From the NCBI RefSeq assembly GCF_032714475.1, contig NZ_JAWDKD010000022.1, forward strand, positions 1-15,266: 15,266 nucleotides of DNA, written 5' to 3'. The notes beneath the pieces are model-generated. The model had not been told where the DNA came from, made no database searches, and saw only the letters and a list, made by a program, of their open reading frames with translations. Below are positions 1-6,660 of the stretch, one piece after another. The stretch comes from Methanolapillus africanus (GTDB taxonomy: Archaea; Halobacteriota; Methanosarcinia; Methanosarcinales; Methanosarcinaceae). Position 1 is the first letter of the stretch. Each line of letters starts with the position of its first letter. The position numbers and the translations under genes are program-made.

Positions 1-246
1 CTGTATTGTTGGAAACAGAAGATACAAATCGGTACCAAGAAACAACTGTATTGTTGGAAACAGAAGATACAAATCGGTACCAAGAAACAACTGTATTGTT
101 GGAAACAGAAGATACAAAACGGTACCAAGAAACAACTGTATTGTTGGAAACAGTAGATGCAATCTGTACCATAAAATAGAATGTATCTGCTGATTGAATT
201 CCGCAAAATACAGACGCAAAGCGTCTGATTTTGCGGGATGGTTTGC
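1..246. repeat. Repeat element copy 1 (right part): 45-bp tandem array plus end hairpin
   Basis: Three near-identical 45-bp units start at 1, 46 and 91, each opening with CTGTATTGTTGGAAACAG; only one or two bases differ between them. A fourth unit begins at 136 and diverges into an end segment (156-200, containing TGCAATCTGT and GAATGTATCT) that recurs in copy 2. This runs into a long hairpin (201-236) and the end sequence GGGATGGTTTGC (235-246). The left part lies outside the window. There are no unique spacers, so this is a minisatellite and not CRISPR. The layout matches the right half of the element at 6598-7014. The function is unknown; a non-autonomous mobile element or an interspersed structured repeat is my inference. 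Confidence 0.85.
201..236. repeat. End hairpin of repeat element copy 1
   Basis: The left arm CCGCAAAAT-A-CAGACGC pairs with GCGTCTGATTTTGCGG: 16 base pairs, one bulged A at 210 and an AAA loop at 218-220. The arm sequence differs from the equivalent hairpins at 6608, 6966 and 14921, but pairing is kept. Confidence 0.85.
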
Positions 247-301
247 TTGAATAAAAAAAGAAATGGGATATGAATTTTTAAAAAAAATTAAAAATAATTT
301 A

Positions 302-329
302 AAAAAAAACGCTTTAAAGAAGCGCTTTT
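302..329 (-). terminator. Terminator of tmk
   Basis: Reading on the minus strand, a short stem (CGCTT at 310-314 pairing with AAGCG at 320-324, loop 315-319) overlaps the tmk stop codon. It is followed by a run of nine Ts in the transcript (301-309) and further T-rich sequence. The hairpin is weak, but the U-tract is typical of archaeal termination. Confidence 0.5.
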
Positions 330-925
330 ATTTTTTCCACAATTATTTTTTCGTTGTCTTCCGGCGGCAATTTCGCATTCAGAATTACAAACCGGTTCGG
401 CTCCGCTTGGGCAAGCGTCATGAAATTTTCGCGGACGTGCGTTAAGAATTCAATTTTTTCAAACTTCGTCTTTTCGCCGCGGTTTTTACAGCGTTCGACG
501 GAATCTTCGGGCGCGAGATCAAAAACGAACGTCAAATCCGGAACGACCGTCCATCCCTCATGCAAATTTTTGACAAAATCGAGCGCATTCGGAATGACTT
601 TTTCCAGCGTCGCGCCTTGGTAGGCGCACCGGCTGTCGGAATAGCGGTCGGAAATCATGATTTTTCCGGCGGCGATGTTGGGACGGACCGTTTCCGCAAC
701 GTGGGCGGCGTGATCGGCCATAAACAAAAAGAGTTCCGCCATCGGGTCGACGTCGCTTTCAATCGCCGCATAAACGGCTTTTCCCGTGAGCGTATTTTGA
801 GTCGGCTCGCGGGTAAACGCGATGTCGCCGAGTTGTTTGAGGCCAGCGTTTTCGCGGAGAAGCGCCAGCATTGTACTTTTTCCGGAACCATCGATTCCTT
901 CAAAAGTGATTAATTTTCCAAGCAT
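314..925 (-). CDS. tmk: Thymidylate kinase (dTMP kinase)
   Basis: Phosphorylates dTMP to dTDP with ATP in the cytosol, an essential step of dTTP synthesis. The 203-residue length is normal for the family. Visible signatures are the P-loop GIDGSGKST (residues 10-18), the FTREPT motif that contacts dTMP (37-42), the ISDRYSDSRCAYQG segment with the DRY motif (93-95), and a basic lid-like stretch around RGEKTKFEK (149-157). The ATG at 925 is supported by AGAGAGG a few bases upstream. The gene lies downstream of two lipoprotein genes on the same strand, about 73 bp after the nearer one, with an A/T-rich spacer. It could be read through from them, but there is no functional link. Its codon use is GC-richer than the lipoproteins, as expected for a core gene. 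Identification is firm. Confidence 0.95.
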   Translation of the reverse strand: MLGKLITFEGIDGSGKSTMLALLRENAGLKQLGDIAFTREPTQNTLTGKAVYAAIESDVDPMAELFLFMADHAAHVAETVRPNIAAGKIMISDRYSDSRCAYQGATLEKVIPNALDFVKNLHEGWTVVPDLTFVFDLAPEDSVERCKNRGEKTKFEKIEFLTHVRENFMTLAQAEPNRFVILNAKLPPEDNEKIIVEKIKALL

Positions 926-998
926 AAACCTCTCTTATGGTTTTTTTTGATAAAAAGGATTGCTTTTTGAAATTAAAAAAAAGAAAAATGGAAATCTC

Positions 999-1658
999 TC
1001 AGTTCACAACTGTTTTAACACCATTCGGCGCACGGAATTCGTAAGCGTCGGAATAATATGTTAAATAAAGAAGACATTGGTCTCCTTCTTCAAAATCCCA
1101 AGGAGACGGCCACATTTCCCTGTATTGAATAACATTATTGGCTTCACCGCCGACAACACGAACCGTAATTTCATCGGAACTGTTTCCTTTAACCCAATCG
1201 TCAACGGTAAACACAATATCCGTACAAATTTCAATATCATCGGATCTGGCGGTCGGACCTTGGTGATAAGAATCGTACCGGTATGTCAATTCTGACGGCT
1301 TTGCGCCGCCTTTTGTCACCCAAAACGAAGGTTTGATTTCTTTGACCGTTGCGTAAACAATCAGGTCGGCGTTTTCAAGATTTTCCGGAGAACTATACAT
1401 ATAGGATATGTTCGCTTCCGTTGTCAGATATTTTGAATTTTCCCCTTTCGGAACATTTTCATAGCGGCCATATTCGAAATCCGTTACCTGATAATTTGAA
1501 TTGTAATGAATGCCATTTTGTTCAGAAGAGTTATTGGCTTCGGGGATTGAATCGTTCGTTTCCGGAATTGTGTCGTTGATATCGGTTTGGTTCAAACATC
1601 CGGCTGTAAAAACAGAAAAAAAGATTAAAAATGCGATCAATATGATTTTAATTTTCAT
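999..1658 (-). CDS. Predicted exported lipoprotein, paralog 1 of a four-member family
   Basis: A 219-residue protein with a lysine-led hydrophobic signal peptide ending in a lipobox, TAG then Cys21, so probably lipid-anchored on the outer face of the cytoplasmic membrane. Residues 22-60 are an Asn/Ser/Thr-rich linker with several N-X-S/T sequons. The conserved domain follows: DLIVYATVKEIKP (98-110), CTDIVFTVDDWVKGNSSDE (145-163), VVGGEANN (168-175) and EEGDQCLLYLT (190-200). The same blocks occur in the genes at 1740, 7165 and 11473. It is closest to the 1740 gene, which ends 81 bp upstream and shares the KGNSSDE and LLYLTYYSDAYE blocks, indicating a fairly recent tandem duplication. I do not recognise a named family. 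The pattern (leaving-the-gate strand, KG turn, GG, then G-D/E-x-hydrophobic strand) resembles an unnamed beta-rich domain seen in many secreted prokaryotic proteins. Start: ATG at 1658 after GAGATCA. Confidence 0.85.
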   Translation of the reverse strand: MKIKIILIAFLIFFSVFTAGCLNQTDINDTIPETNDSIPEANNSSEQNGIHYNSNYQVTDFEYGRYENVPKGENSKYLTTEANISYMYSSPENLENADLIVYATVKEIKPSFWVTKGGAKPSELTYRYDSYHQGPTARSDDIEICTDIVFTVDDWVKGNSSDEITVRVVGGEANNVIQYREMWPSPWDFEEGDQCLLYLTYYSDAYEFRAPNGVKTVVN

Positions 1659-1721
1659 ATTGATCTCAACAGTTTTGATTCTATATTATTGTTTTTAAAA
1701 AATTGTGACCTGTTGGCGATA

Positions 1722-1734
1722 ATTCCGTCGGAAT
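1722..1734 (-). terminator. Weak hairpin between the two tandem lipoprotein genes
   Basis: ATTCC-GTC-GGAAT, a five-base-pair inverted repeat directly after the stop codon of the 1740 gene. A T-run (TTTTTT, about 1695-1701 on the minus strand) comes later, with a TATA-like ATAATATAG (about 1681-1690) roughly 28 bp before the downstream ATG. This could be a partial terminator plus a separate promoter for the 999-1658 gene. Weak evidence. Confidence 0.3.
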
Positions 1735-1739
1735 CTCTC

Positions 1740-2393
1740 TTAATTTTTAACCGTAATCGTTTCTATTCCATTCGGATATCTCAATTCATAAGCGTCGGAA
1801 TAGTAAGTCAAATACAACAAGTATTGATCTCCAACTTCTAAATTTCTCGGATCCGGAAATCCGAGATCATCTCTGACAACATTGTCGACTTGGCCGCCGG
1901 TAAAACGAACTTTAATTTCATCGGAACTGTTTCCTTTCGCCCATTCATCCACCGTAAAAATGACGTCGGTATAAATATCTTCATACCCATCCGACCAAAG
2001 AACTTTGTAATCCACAGGTCCGTTTTCCGTCACGATTTGTATTTCTTTTTCACGCAACTCCGCAGGCATTTTTCCGTCAGCTGTTGACCAAGATGCCGGT
2101 TGAATCTCTTTTATTGTTGCGTAGACAATCAGATCAGAATCATTTTCAAGGCCATCTTTTTGAGGACTTGCATAATCATAGTTGGGATACTTTAAAAGAT
2201 AAATTGATTGTTGATCGCGTGGTATTGGCGGAGGCATATATCTAGCTGTTACATAACTTGAATTGTATTTGACACCGGAATCTGTGGCATTATTTTCCGT
2301 GGTGTTTCCATTATTTGAATTTAAACACCCGGCCGCAAAAACAAAAAGAAAAACCAAAACCCCGATCAGTAAAATTTTCATTTTCATTTTCAT
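1740..2393 (-). CDS. Predicted exported lipoprotein, paralog 2 of a four-member family
   Basis: A 217-residue protein. The N-terminus MKMKMK is followed by a hydrophobic stretch and a lipobox (FAAG, Cys23), then a short sequon-rich linker (residues 24-45). The family blocks are SDLIVYATIKEIQP (86-99), IYTDVIFTVDEWAKGNSSDE (120-139), GG (146-147) and GDQYLLYLTYYSDAYE (168-183). It is the nearest relative of the gene just downstream at 999-1658. The N-terminal ATG repeat (positions 2391, 2385, 2379 on the minus strand) makes the exact start ambiguous. No Shine-Dalgarno is visible, but a TATA-like GAATATATTT lies about 30 bp upstream (2421-2430), so a near-leaderless transcript is plausible. The function is unknown; surface location is inferred from the lipobox and sequons. 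Confidence 0.85.
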   Translation of the reverse strand: MKMKMKILLIGVLVFLFVFAAGCLNSNNGNTTENNATDSGVKYNSSYVTARYMPPPIPRDQQSIYLLKYPNYDYASPQKDGLENDSDLIVYATIKEIQPASWSTADGKMPAELREKEIQIVTENGPVDYKVLWSDGYEDIYTDVIFTVDEWAKGNSSDEIKVRFTGGQVDNVVRDDLGFPDPRNLEVGDQYLLYLTYYSDAYELRYPNGIETITVKN

Positions 2394-2711
2394 GTTTTAC
2401 AAATTATATATTATGCAATTAAATATATTCTATCTTAACATTAGTATAATTTGAAGATTGGTTCAAAAAATATTAAATCCGCTCATTCTGGCTCTATATA
2501 TTATCATTGACCACCCATCAGCACAAACTTTAAAAGCAATGGATTTCATTCACCCATTCAACAGCAATCTCAAACACCGCAGCGGGATTTATTTTCGATA
2601 TCTTGTGGCGGCATGTTGTTTTTGCATCAAGCCAAAAAAACCGGTGAAAACCGTTTTTAGAAAATGTTTTTTGAAACTTTTTTGAGACGTCTTTGGTTTA
2701 TATGGTTTAAA

Positions 2712-2733
2712 TTATATATAATTCGAATATATT
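2712..2733 (+). promoter_or_regulatory. Likely serB promoter (TATA) with TTCGAATATATT motif
   Basis: TTATATATA (2712-2720) is directly followed by TTCGAATATATT (2722-2733). The same 12-mer after a TATATATA run occurs upstream of the membrane protein gene at 5100-5121. A start of transcription 25 bases downstream would leave a leader of roughly 60 nt before serB. Confidence 0.4.
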
Positions 2734-2784
2734 GTCAACCTTGAAGATCATATTTATCAACGGGTTGCCCAATCCTTATTTCCC

Positions 2785-2808
2785 ATCAGAAAAAAGAGTC
2801 TGATTTTT
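2785..2808 (+). promoter_or_regulatory. Hairpin plus T-run in place of the serB ribosome site
   Basis: ATCAGA (2785-2790) pairs with TCTGAT (2799-2804) across an 8-base A/G-rich loop. TTTTT overlaps its end (2804-2808), immediately before the GTG start at 2809. No Shine-Dalgarno lies in the normal position. It looks like a small attenuator or translation-blocking stem, but six base pairs could arise by chance. Confidence 0.35.
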
Positions 2809-3474
2809 GTGAACTGTTCTACGTGTGCTGCGCCGAGTTTTAAATTATTCGTTTTTGACATGGACAGCACTTTGATTGACGCCGAAGTCATTGATGAACT
2901 GGCGGCCGCCGCAGGCGCTGCCGATGAAGTTTCTCAAATCACGCGGCTGGCGATGAACGGGGAAATGGACTATACGGAATCGTTTCTGAAGCGGGTCGCA
3001 TTTTTGAAAGACCTGCCTTACGAAAAAGCGATGGCGTCCGTTGACAAAATTCAAATCATGCCGGGCGCGCCGGAATTGATCGAATATATTCATTCGATCG
3101 GCGGCAAAACGGCGATGATCACATGCGGCTTCAGTGTGGCCGCAGATCGTTTCAAACACGAGCTCAATATTGATTATGTATTTTCAAACGAATTGGTTGT
3201 CAAAGACGGCCTTCTCACAGGAGAAGCGATCGGACCGCTCCGGACAACGAATTCAAAAGAAAAGGTCTTTGAAAAAATCGTTGACGAATGCGGATTCCAA
3301 TTTTCGGAATGCGTTGTCGTCGGTGACGGCGCAAACGACGTCTGCCTGTTCAAACGAGCAGGTTTTTCGATTGCGTTTAACGCCAAACCGTCTGTTCAGC
3401 AACAAGCGAATATCGCGGTCCACGAAAAGGATCTGCGGTGTTTGATTCCGATTCTCAAAGATTTAATTATTTAA
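2809..3474 (+). CDS. serB: Phosphoserine phosphatase (HAD superfamily)
   Basis: Hydrolyses O-phosphoserine to serine, the last step of serine synthesis, in the cytosol. The 221 residues show the full HAD set: nucleophile motif DMDST (17-21, Asp17 nucleophile, Asp19 acid/base), motif II at ITCGF (104-108), Lys150 in SKEKVFEKI, and the Mg-binding GDGAND (172-177). The cap region with E26 and helix VIDELAAAAG follows motif I as in archaeal SerB. One oddity is motif II, which reads T-C-G where SerB proteins usually have S-G-G; the Thr keeps the hydroxyl. The GTG at 2809 is the only start that keeps the first beta-strand (KLFVFDMD). The internal ATG at 2860 would cut it off. There is no Shine-Dalgarno. 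The coiled-coil gene follows about 110 bp downstream on the same strand. A related small-molecule HAD phosphatase cannot be excluded. Confidence 0.9.
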   Translation: MNCSTCAAPSFKLFVFDMDSTLIDAEVIDELAAAAGAADEVSQITRLAMNGEMDYTESFLKRVAFLKDLPYEKAMASVDKIQIMPGAPELIEYIHSIGGKTAMITCGFSVAADRFKHELNIDYVFSNELVVKDGLLTGEAIGPLRTTNSKEKVFEKIVDECGFQFSECVVVGDGANDVCLFKRAGFSIAFNAKPSVQQQANIAVHEKDLRCLIPILKDLII

Positions 3475-3513
3475 TTTCAAGACCGCCGCGTCCGGTTTAA
3501 TTTTTCGTGACGC

Positions 3514-3554
3514 GTTTTATAGGAAACCGATTTCAAGCGGACATGCGTTAACGC
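3514..3554 (+). promoter_or_regulatory. Promoter and palindrome ahead of the coiled-coil gene
   Basis: A TATA-like TTTTATAG (3515-3522) lies about 65 bp before the ATG. About 25 bp downstream, at the expected transcription start, is the perfect 10-bp palindrome GCGTTAACGC (3545-3554). Its position suits a repressor site, but this is inference. It indicates the gene can be transcribed separately from serB. Confidence 0.4.
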
Positions 3555-3586
3555 GTGCGTACCGGTTGAAGAGGGGGGACCGGGTA

Positions 3587-4441
3587 ATGATGAAAGAACT
3601 GCAAACAAGAAAAACAGAGTTAAAAGATATCTCTGAAGAGGCTAAAGAAAAGAGAAACCAGTTGAACGCTGAGGCAAGCAAGTATGCGGCCGAAAGAAAC
3701 GAACTCAACAACAAGACCAAAGAATTGATTCTGGTTGCCCAAGACTTAAAAGTGAAGCGCGACGAAGTCAACGTGAACGTCAGCAAGTACAAAGAACTTC
3801 GCGACACCACCAACGCACGCGCCAACGAGCTTTTTGCTCAAGCCGACGGTCTTAAAAAAGATAGCAACCTCGACGGTCCGTCCATTAAAGAAATCCGCAA
3901 ACAAATCGATGCGCTCGAATTCCAACAACAGACCAGCGTCATGTCTCCGAAAAAGGAAAAAGAACTCGTGACCAAAATTAAAGAGTTGGAACAAGAATAC
4001 AACGACAAGAAAAAGACGTTGGACGACAACAGCGAGCTCAAAGAAATTTTGGACCAAGCCCAAGTCATTCGCGACGAAGCCTCCGAATACCACGCTCAGC
4101 TTTCCGTTTATGCCGAACAGGCTCAAGTTTATCACGAACAAATGATCGCCGCGTTCAAAGACGCCGACCGCGTCCGCGCCGAATCCGACGTCGCGCACAA
4201 GAACTTCATCCGCGCACAAGAAGCTGCTGACGAACAGCACAAAGTCTTCATTGAAGCGCAAAAGGAAATCCGCGACATCGACAAAGAAACCGGAAAATCC
4301 AAGAAGAAAGACAAGGACACCAAGACCAAGCAAGACAAAGAAGAACTTGAAAAAGATGCTCAGGGCATTATGGACAAGTTCAAAGACGGCGGCAAGCTCA
4401 CCATGGAAGACTTGATGGCTCTTCAAAGATCCAAATACTAA
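3587..4441 (+). CDS. Conserved archaeal-type coiled-coil protein, function unknown
   Basis: A 284-residue protein, almost entirely charged and helical (Lys, Glu, Asp, Gln, Ala), with no signal peptide or membrane segment. Residues 5-70 form one coiled coil and about 85-225 a second, separated by a short break near DGPSIKEIRK. A Lys/Asp-rich linker (SKKKDKDTKTKQDKEE) follows, then a compact C-terminal tail ending in MDKFKDGGKLTMEDLMALQ. That tail is a plausible binding motif distinct from the rod. Uncharacterised archaeal coiled-coil proteins of this kind are, as I recall, often found near phosphoserine phosphatase genes; I could not check this. Start chosen at ATG 3587 (or 3590) because a G-rich Shine-Dalgarno, GAGGGGGG (3571-3578), lies 8-11 bases upstream. 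The longer TTG-initiated frame from 3566 would bury that site. The strong ribosome site and uniform codon choice (AAC, GAC, AAG) suggest high expression. Confidence 0.85.
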   Translation: MMKELQTRKTELKDISEEAKEKRNQLNAEASKYAAERNELNNKTKELILVAQDLKVKRDEVNVNVSKYKELRDTTNARANELFAQADGLKKDSNLDGPSIKEIRKQIDALEFQQQTSVMSPKKEKELVTKIKELEQEYNDKKKTLDDNSELKEILDQAQVIRDEASEYHAQLSVYAEQAQVYHEQMIAAFKDADRVRAESDVAHKNFIRAQEAADEQHKVFIEAQKEIRDIDKETGKSKKKDKDTKTKQDKEELEKDAQGIMDKFKDGGKLTMEDLMALQRSKY

Positions 4442-4442
4442 G

Positions 4443-4463
4443 AAAAAGAGACCTTCTCTTTTT
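4443..4463 (+). terminator. Terminator of the coiled-coil gene
   Basis: AAAAAGAGA-CCT-TCTCTTTTT, a nine-base-pair stem starting two bases after the stop codon. It is followed by about 70 bases of repeated T-tracts (to about 4535). Confidence 0.75.
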
Positions 4464-5096
4464 CATTTCTTTTTTAATTTTCTCTTTTTTGTTTTTTCTC
4501 TTTTGTTTTTTCTTATTTTTGCGACGTTTTTTTGAGATTTTTTAGACCGTTTTTTACAACGGCGTTATAATCATTGATTCTGAAAGGGTTTTATATGGCG
4601 ATTCCTTTTTGCTGCGTTATGATTTTGTGATTCTCTTTTGTTATTTTATGATTTTACGATAATTTGCGGCACCTGCGCGCATGTCACCGCAGCCGATTTT
4701 ATTTTATGACCTCACCCGAATTTGTTTTTAAAAAGAAATAAAATAAAAAATAAAATTGATTTTTGAAAAAGATGTTGATTTTATCTAATTATTTATTTTT
4801 ATAAAATGTTAGAGATTTTTCCACAATTAATTCATTTTTGACATTTGGCAAACAGTTATTTGACAAAACTTTGTGAGTATCCTACCTATTATTCTGTTAT
4901 TTTGATGGGATTCGTTGAAAATTATTCCATATCGGCTCCAACATTAATAATTATAATTTGATTTTTATTTCATTTTTTTAATATTTTAGCGGGATATTAT
5001 TTAATTCGATTTAATAAATCGGCTCTTCATTGCGTTTTTATTCGGAAAAATTCCTAAATTATAAACATTATTATTTATTTTTTTATTTTTATAAAA
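4464..5096. other. Long AT-rich spacer, no gene seen
   Basis: It begins with T-tracts, then a small hairpin CCGTT-TTTTAC-AACGG (4547-4562). A GC-rich island at 4664-4695 has TGCGG pairing with CCGCA around the palindrome TGCGCGCA; a similar GC-rich sequence lies at 14759-14789. A further hairpin CGATTT-AAT-AAATCG is at 5007-5021. Two tiny open frames (11 and 18 codons, at about 4594 and 4903) lack support. No tRNA or other known RNA is recognised. Confidence 0.5.
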
Positions 5097-5097
5097 A

Positions 5098-5122
5098 CCT
5101 ATATATATGTTCGAATATATTT
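5098..5122 (+). promoter_or_regulatory. Likely promoter of the membrane protein gene
   Basis: TATATATATG (5100-5109) is followed by TTCGAATATATT (5110-5121), the same 12-mer found after the TATA run upstream of serB. The motif-to-start distance is about 80 bp here and about 75 bp at serB. Confidence 0.4.
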
Positions 5123-5206
5123 ACGAGTTAATATGATTGTAATCTATGATGTCAATATCATGTGAAAAAAAGAAATCAAAAACAGTTTGAAAAATAGTGA
5201 TCAATG

Positions 5207-6280
5207 ATGATTCTGTCCCAAGTTTTCGACGTTGTCAAAACAAAGCTCTACAACACCCAAGTTTCAGTTTGGGATTGCGCATTCTTTTGCATATTGCCAA
5301 TCCTCTTCCTGATTGCTGCGACCGGCCTCCCGAATTTGTCGTTGGCCGGTTTGATCGGATCTGCCTTTTCACTGGCAGGTTTGTATGTTTTGGTCTTTTT
5401 GTTCGCCGGAATCTTTTACATGTCGTTCAAAAACATGTTCCAATACAAACAAAACGTGTTGTTCCACGGCGTTGTCTTCTTTATTTACGCAGCCGTTTTC
5501 CTTTACGGCGTCGTCTTTAATTTGTACCTGAACAAAGAACCGGCCGGCTTCATGGTGAATTTGGCGTTCATGATTTGGATCATGTTCTTCTACTTCACCG
5601 CGATCAATGTGCTGAACACCGTGCAGGACAAATCCGAAGTCAAGGCGCTCCTTTCCGGAAAGTTTTCGGCATTGTCGCCGGCATTCAAGAAGAAAGCAGC
5701 CGTCATCGCCGCATCTGTTGCCGCGTTGATTTTCACGGATATTTCGCTTTACTTCTCAATGATCGAGAGCGGCATCGCCTCAACAGATCTCTTTGAGTTG
5801 GCCGGCACTTTCATTGTGATCACCTTCTTCCTCTACGCCGCCAACCGGTTGATTCTGAAGAGAAAGGTGACGTCCAGAACCATTGCTTACATCCCGGTTT
5901 CATTCTTCATGTTGATTCTCAACTTCATCGTCCTGTTGAAGATCGGCATCCGAACAGGAATCTTGGCCGTCATCCCGTCCCCGGCAACATTCTTTGCCGA
6001 CGTCGCACCATTCATGACAACCGACTGGGTGCCGTTCTTGGCCCTTGGCTTGACAGACGTGATCTTCTACATGATTTGGATTTGGATGATCATTAAAGTC
6101 TGCACCTTTATCAGAAATGGAGTGCCGTCCTTGTTCGCAGCCGTTCAGCCCGGAACAGCCGTGACAAAAGAGTCTTGGTTTGAACAATCCGTCTTTAACG
6201 GCATGTTCAAGACAAAAGCCGTCAGAGTCGCCGGCATTCTCATGGTTTTGATGATGGCTGAGATGATGTACTTCAGCTGA
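5207..6280 (+). CDS. Polytopic membrane protein, family not recognised
   Basis: About 357 residues with eight to nine strongly hydrophobic segments, roughly at 21-40, 46-72, 85-106, 112-135, 164-188, 193-212, 226-246, 274-303 and 337-356. They are connected by short basic loops (for example SFKNMFQYKQN, SPAFKKKAAV, LILKRKVTSRT). No transporter, permease or enzyme signature was found. The even distribution of helices and absence of conserved polar clusters fits an integral membrane protein of unknown role. Two ATGs lie in tandem at 5204 and 5207. GTGATC (5197-5202), a typical archaeal ribosome site, sits one base before the first and four before the second, so 5207 is preferred. The gene stands alone between a long spacer and a strong terminator. 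Its GC content resembles the core genes, so recent transfer is not indicated. Confidence 0.8.
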   Translation: MILSQVFDVVKTKLYNTQVSVWDCAFFCILPILFLIAATGLPNLSLAGLIGSAFSLAGLYVLVFLFAGIFYMSFKNMFQYKQNVLFHGVVFFIYAAVFLYGVVFNLYLNKEPAGFMVNLAFMIWIMFFYFTAINVLNTVQDKSEVKALLSGKFSALSPAFKKKAAVIAASVAALIFTDISLYFSMIESGIASTDLFELAGTFIVITFFLYAANRLILKRKVTSRTIAYIPVSFFMLILNFIVLLKIGIRTGILAVIPSPATFFADVAPFMTTDWVPFLALGLTDVIFYMIWIWMIIKVCTFIRNGVPSLFAAVQPGTAVTKESWFEQSVFNGMFKTKAVRVAGILMVLMMAEMMYFS

Positions 6281-6305
6281 TTCAACAAAAAACATTAATC
6301 ACCAC

Positions 6306-6349
6306 GTCCGAACTTAAGAAAAATTAAGTTCGGACTGATCACTCTTTTT
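6306..6349 (+). terminator. Strong terminator of the membrane protein gene
   Basis: GTCCGAACTTAA (6306-6317) pairs perfectly with TTAAGTTCGGAC (6324-6335) over a six-base loop. TTTTTT follows at 6344-6349. Confidence 0.85.
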
Positions 6350-6351
6350 TC

Positions 6352-6415
6352 AATATAATCTTTCAATTCCATTTTTTAATTCTATTTTTCAATTCTATTT
6401 TTCAATTCCATTTCC
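6352..6415. repeat. 13-bp tandem repeat, pyrimidine-rich
   Basis: AATTC recurs at 6365, 6378, 6391 and 6404 with unit AATTCTATTTTTC. A degenerate copy at 6352 makes about five units. It lies just after the terminator and probably arose by slippage. Confidence 0.7.
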
Positions 6416-6475
6416 AATCTGTTTATTTTACGAATTACTTTTGTCTGCAATTTTTATTTTTGTTCCAATATTTTG

Positions 6476-6597
6476 TCCGCTTCTTTTCTTTTTGTTCCGA
6501 TTGTTTTGCCACTGCTTTTCTTTTTTTTCTGATTGTTTTGCTCTGCTTTTCTTTTTGTTTTGATTGTTTTGCTCCTGCTTTTCTTTCTTCGTCCCAA
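6476..6597. repeat. Pyrimidine-rich 31-32-bp array left of repeat element copy 2
   Basis: GATTGTTTTGC recurs at 6499, 6531 and 6562, each followed by a CTGCTTTTCTTTTT-like stretch, with an older copy from about 6476. Read on the other strand, the unit (GCAAAACAATCGGAACAAAA then GAAAAG) resembles the inner array unit at 6731-6838 (GCAAAACGGAACAAGAAAAG). The outer array is therefore an inverted relative of the inner one, with the 6608-6644 hairpin between them. A similar 34-bp-period stretch (14855-14910) lies at the same place beside copy 3. Confidence 0.7.
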
Positions 6598-6607
6598 GCA
6601 AACCGCA

Positions 6608-6644
6608 CCGCTTAAACAGACGCCTTTGGCGTCTGTTTAAGCGG
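6608..6644. repeat. Left end hairpin of repeat element copy 2
   Basis: CCGCTTAAACAGACGCC pairs perfectly with GGCGTCTGTTTAAGCGG over a TTT loop (17 base pairs). It is followed by GATATCG, as in copy 3. Confidence 0.9.
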
Positions 6645-6660
6645 ATATCGCAACTGTTAG

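Larger units (their letters stand above)
2394..2808. other. Divergent intergenic region between lipoprotein and serB
   Basis: About 415 bp of AT-rich sequence holding promoters for both flanking genes. A CGGT-GAAA-ACCG mini-hairpin with flanking A and T runs sits near 2630-2660. TATA-like sequences occur at 2403-2411 and 2421-2430 (minus) and at 2712-2733 (plus). A 75-codon open frame at 2458-2685 has no ribosome site and no recognisable protein character. No RNA gene is seen. Confidence 0.5.

Noticed and set aside
1..180. CRISPR array
   Set aside because: The 45-bp units are head-to-tail with no variable spacers between short repeats, and no cas gene lies in the window. The same holds for 6661-6882 and 15017-15266.
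2458..2685. 75-codon open frame upstream of serB
   Set aside because: No ribosome site, no recognisable composition or motif, lies in promoter-rich AT sequence.
4594..4629. 11-codon small open frame after GAAAGGG
   Set aside because: Too short to judge, overlaps a TATA-like stretch and shows no other coding sign.
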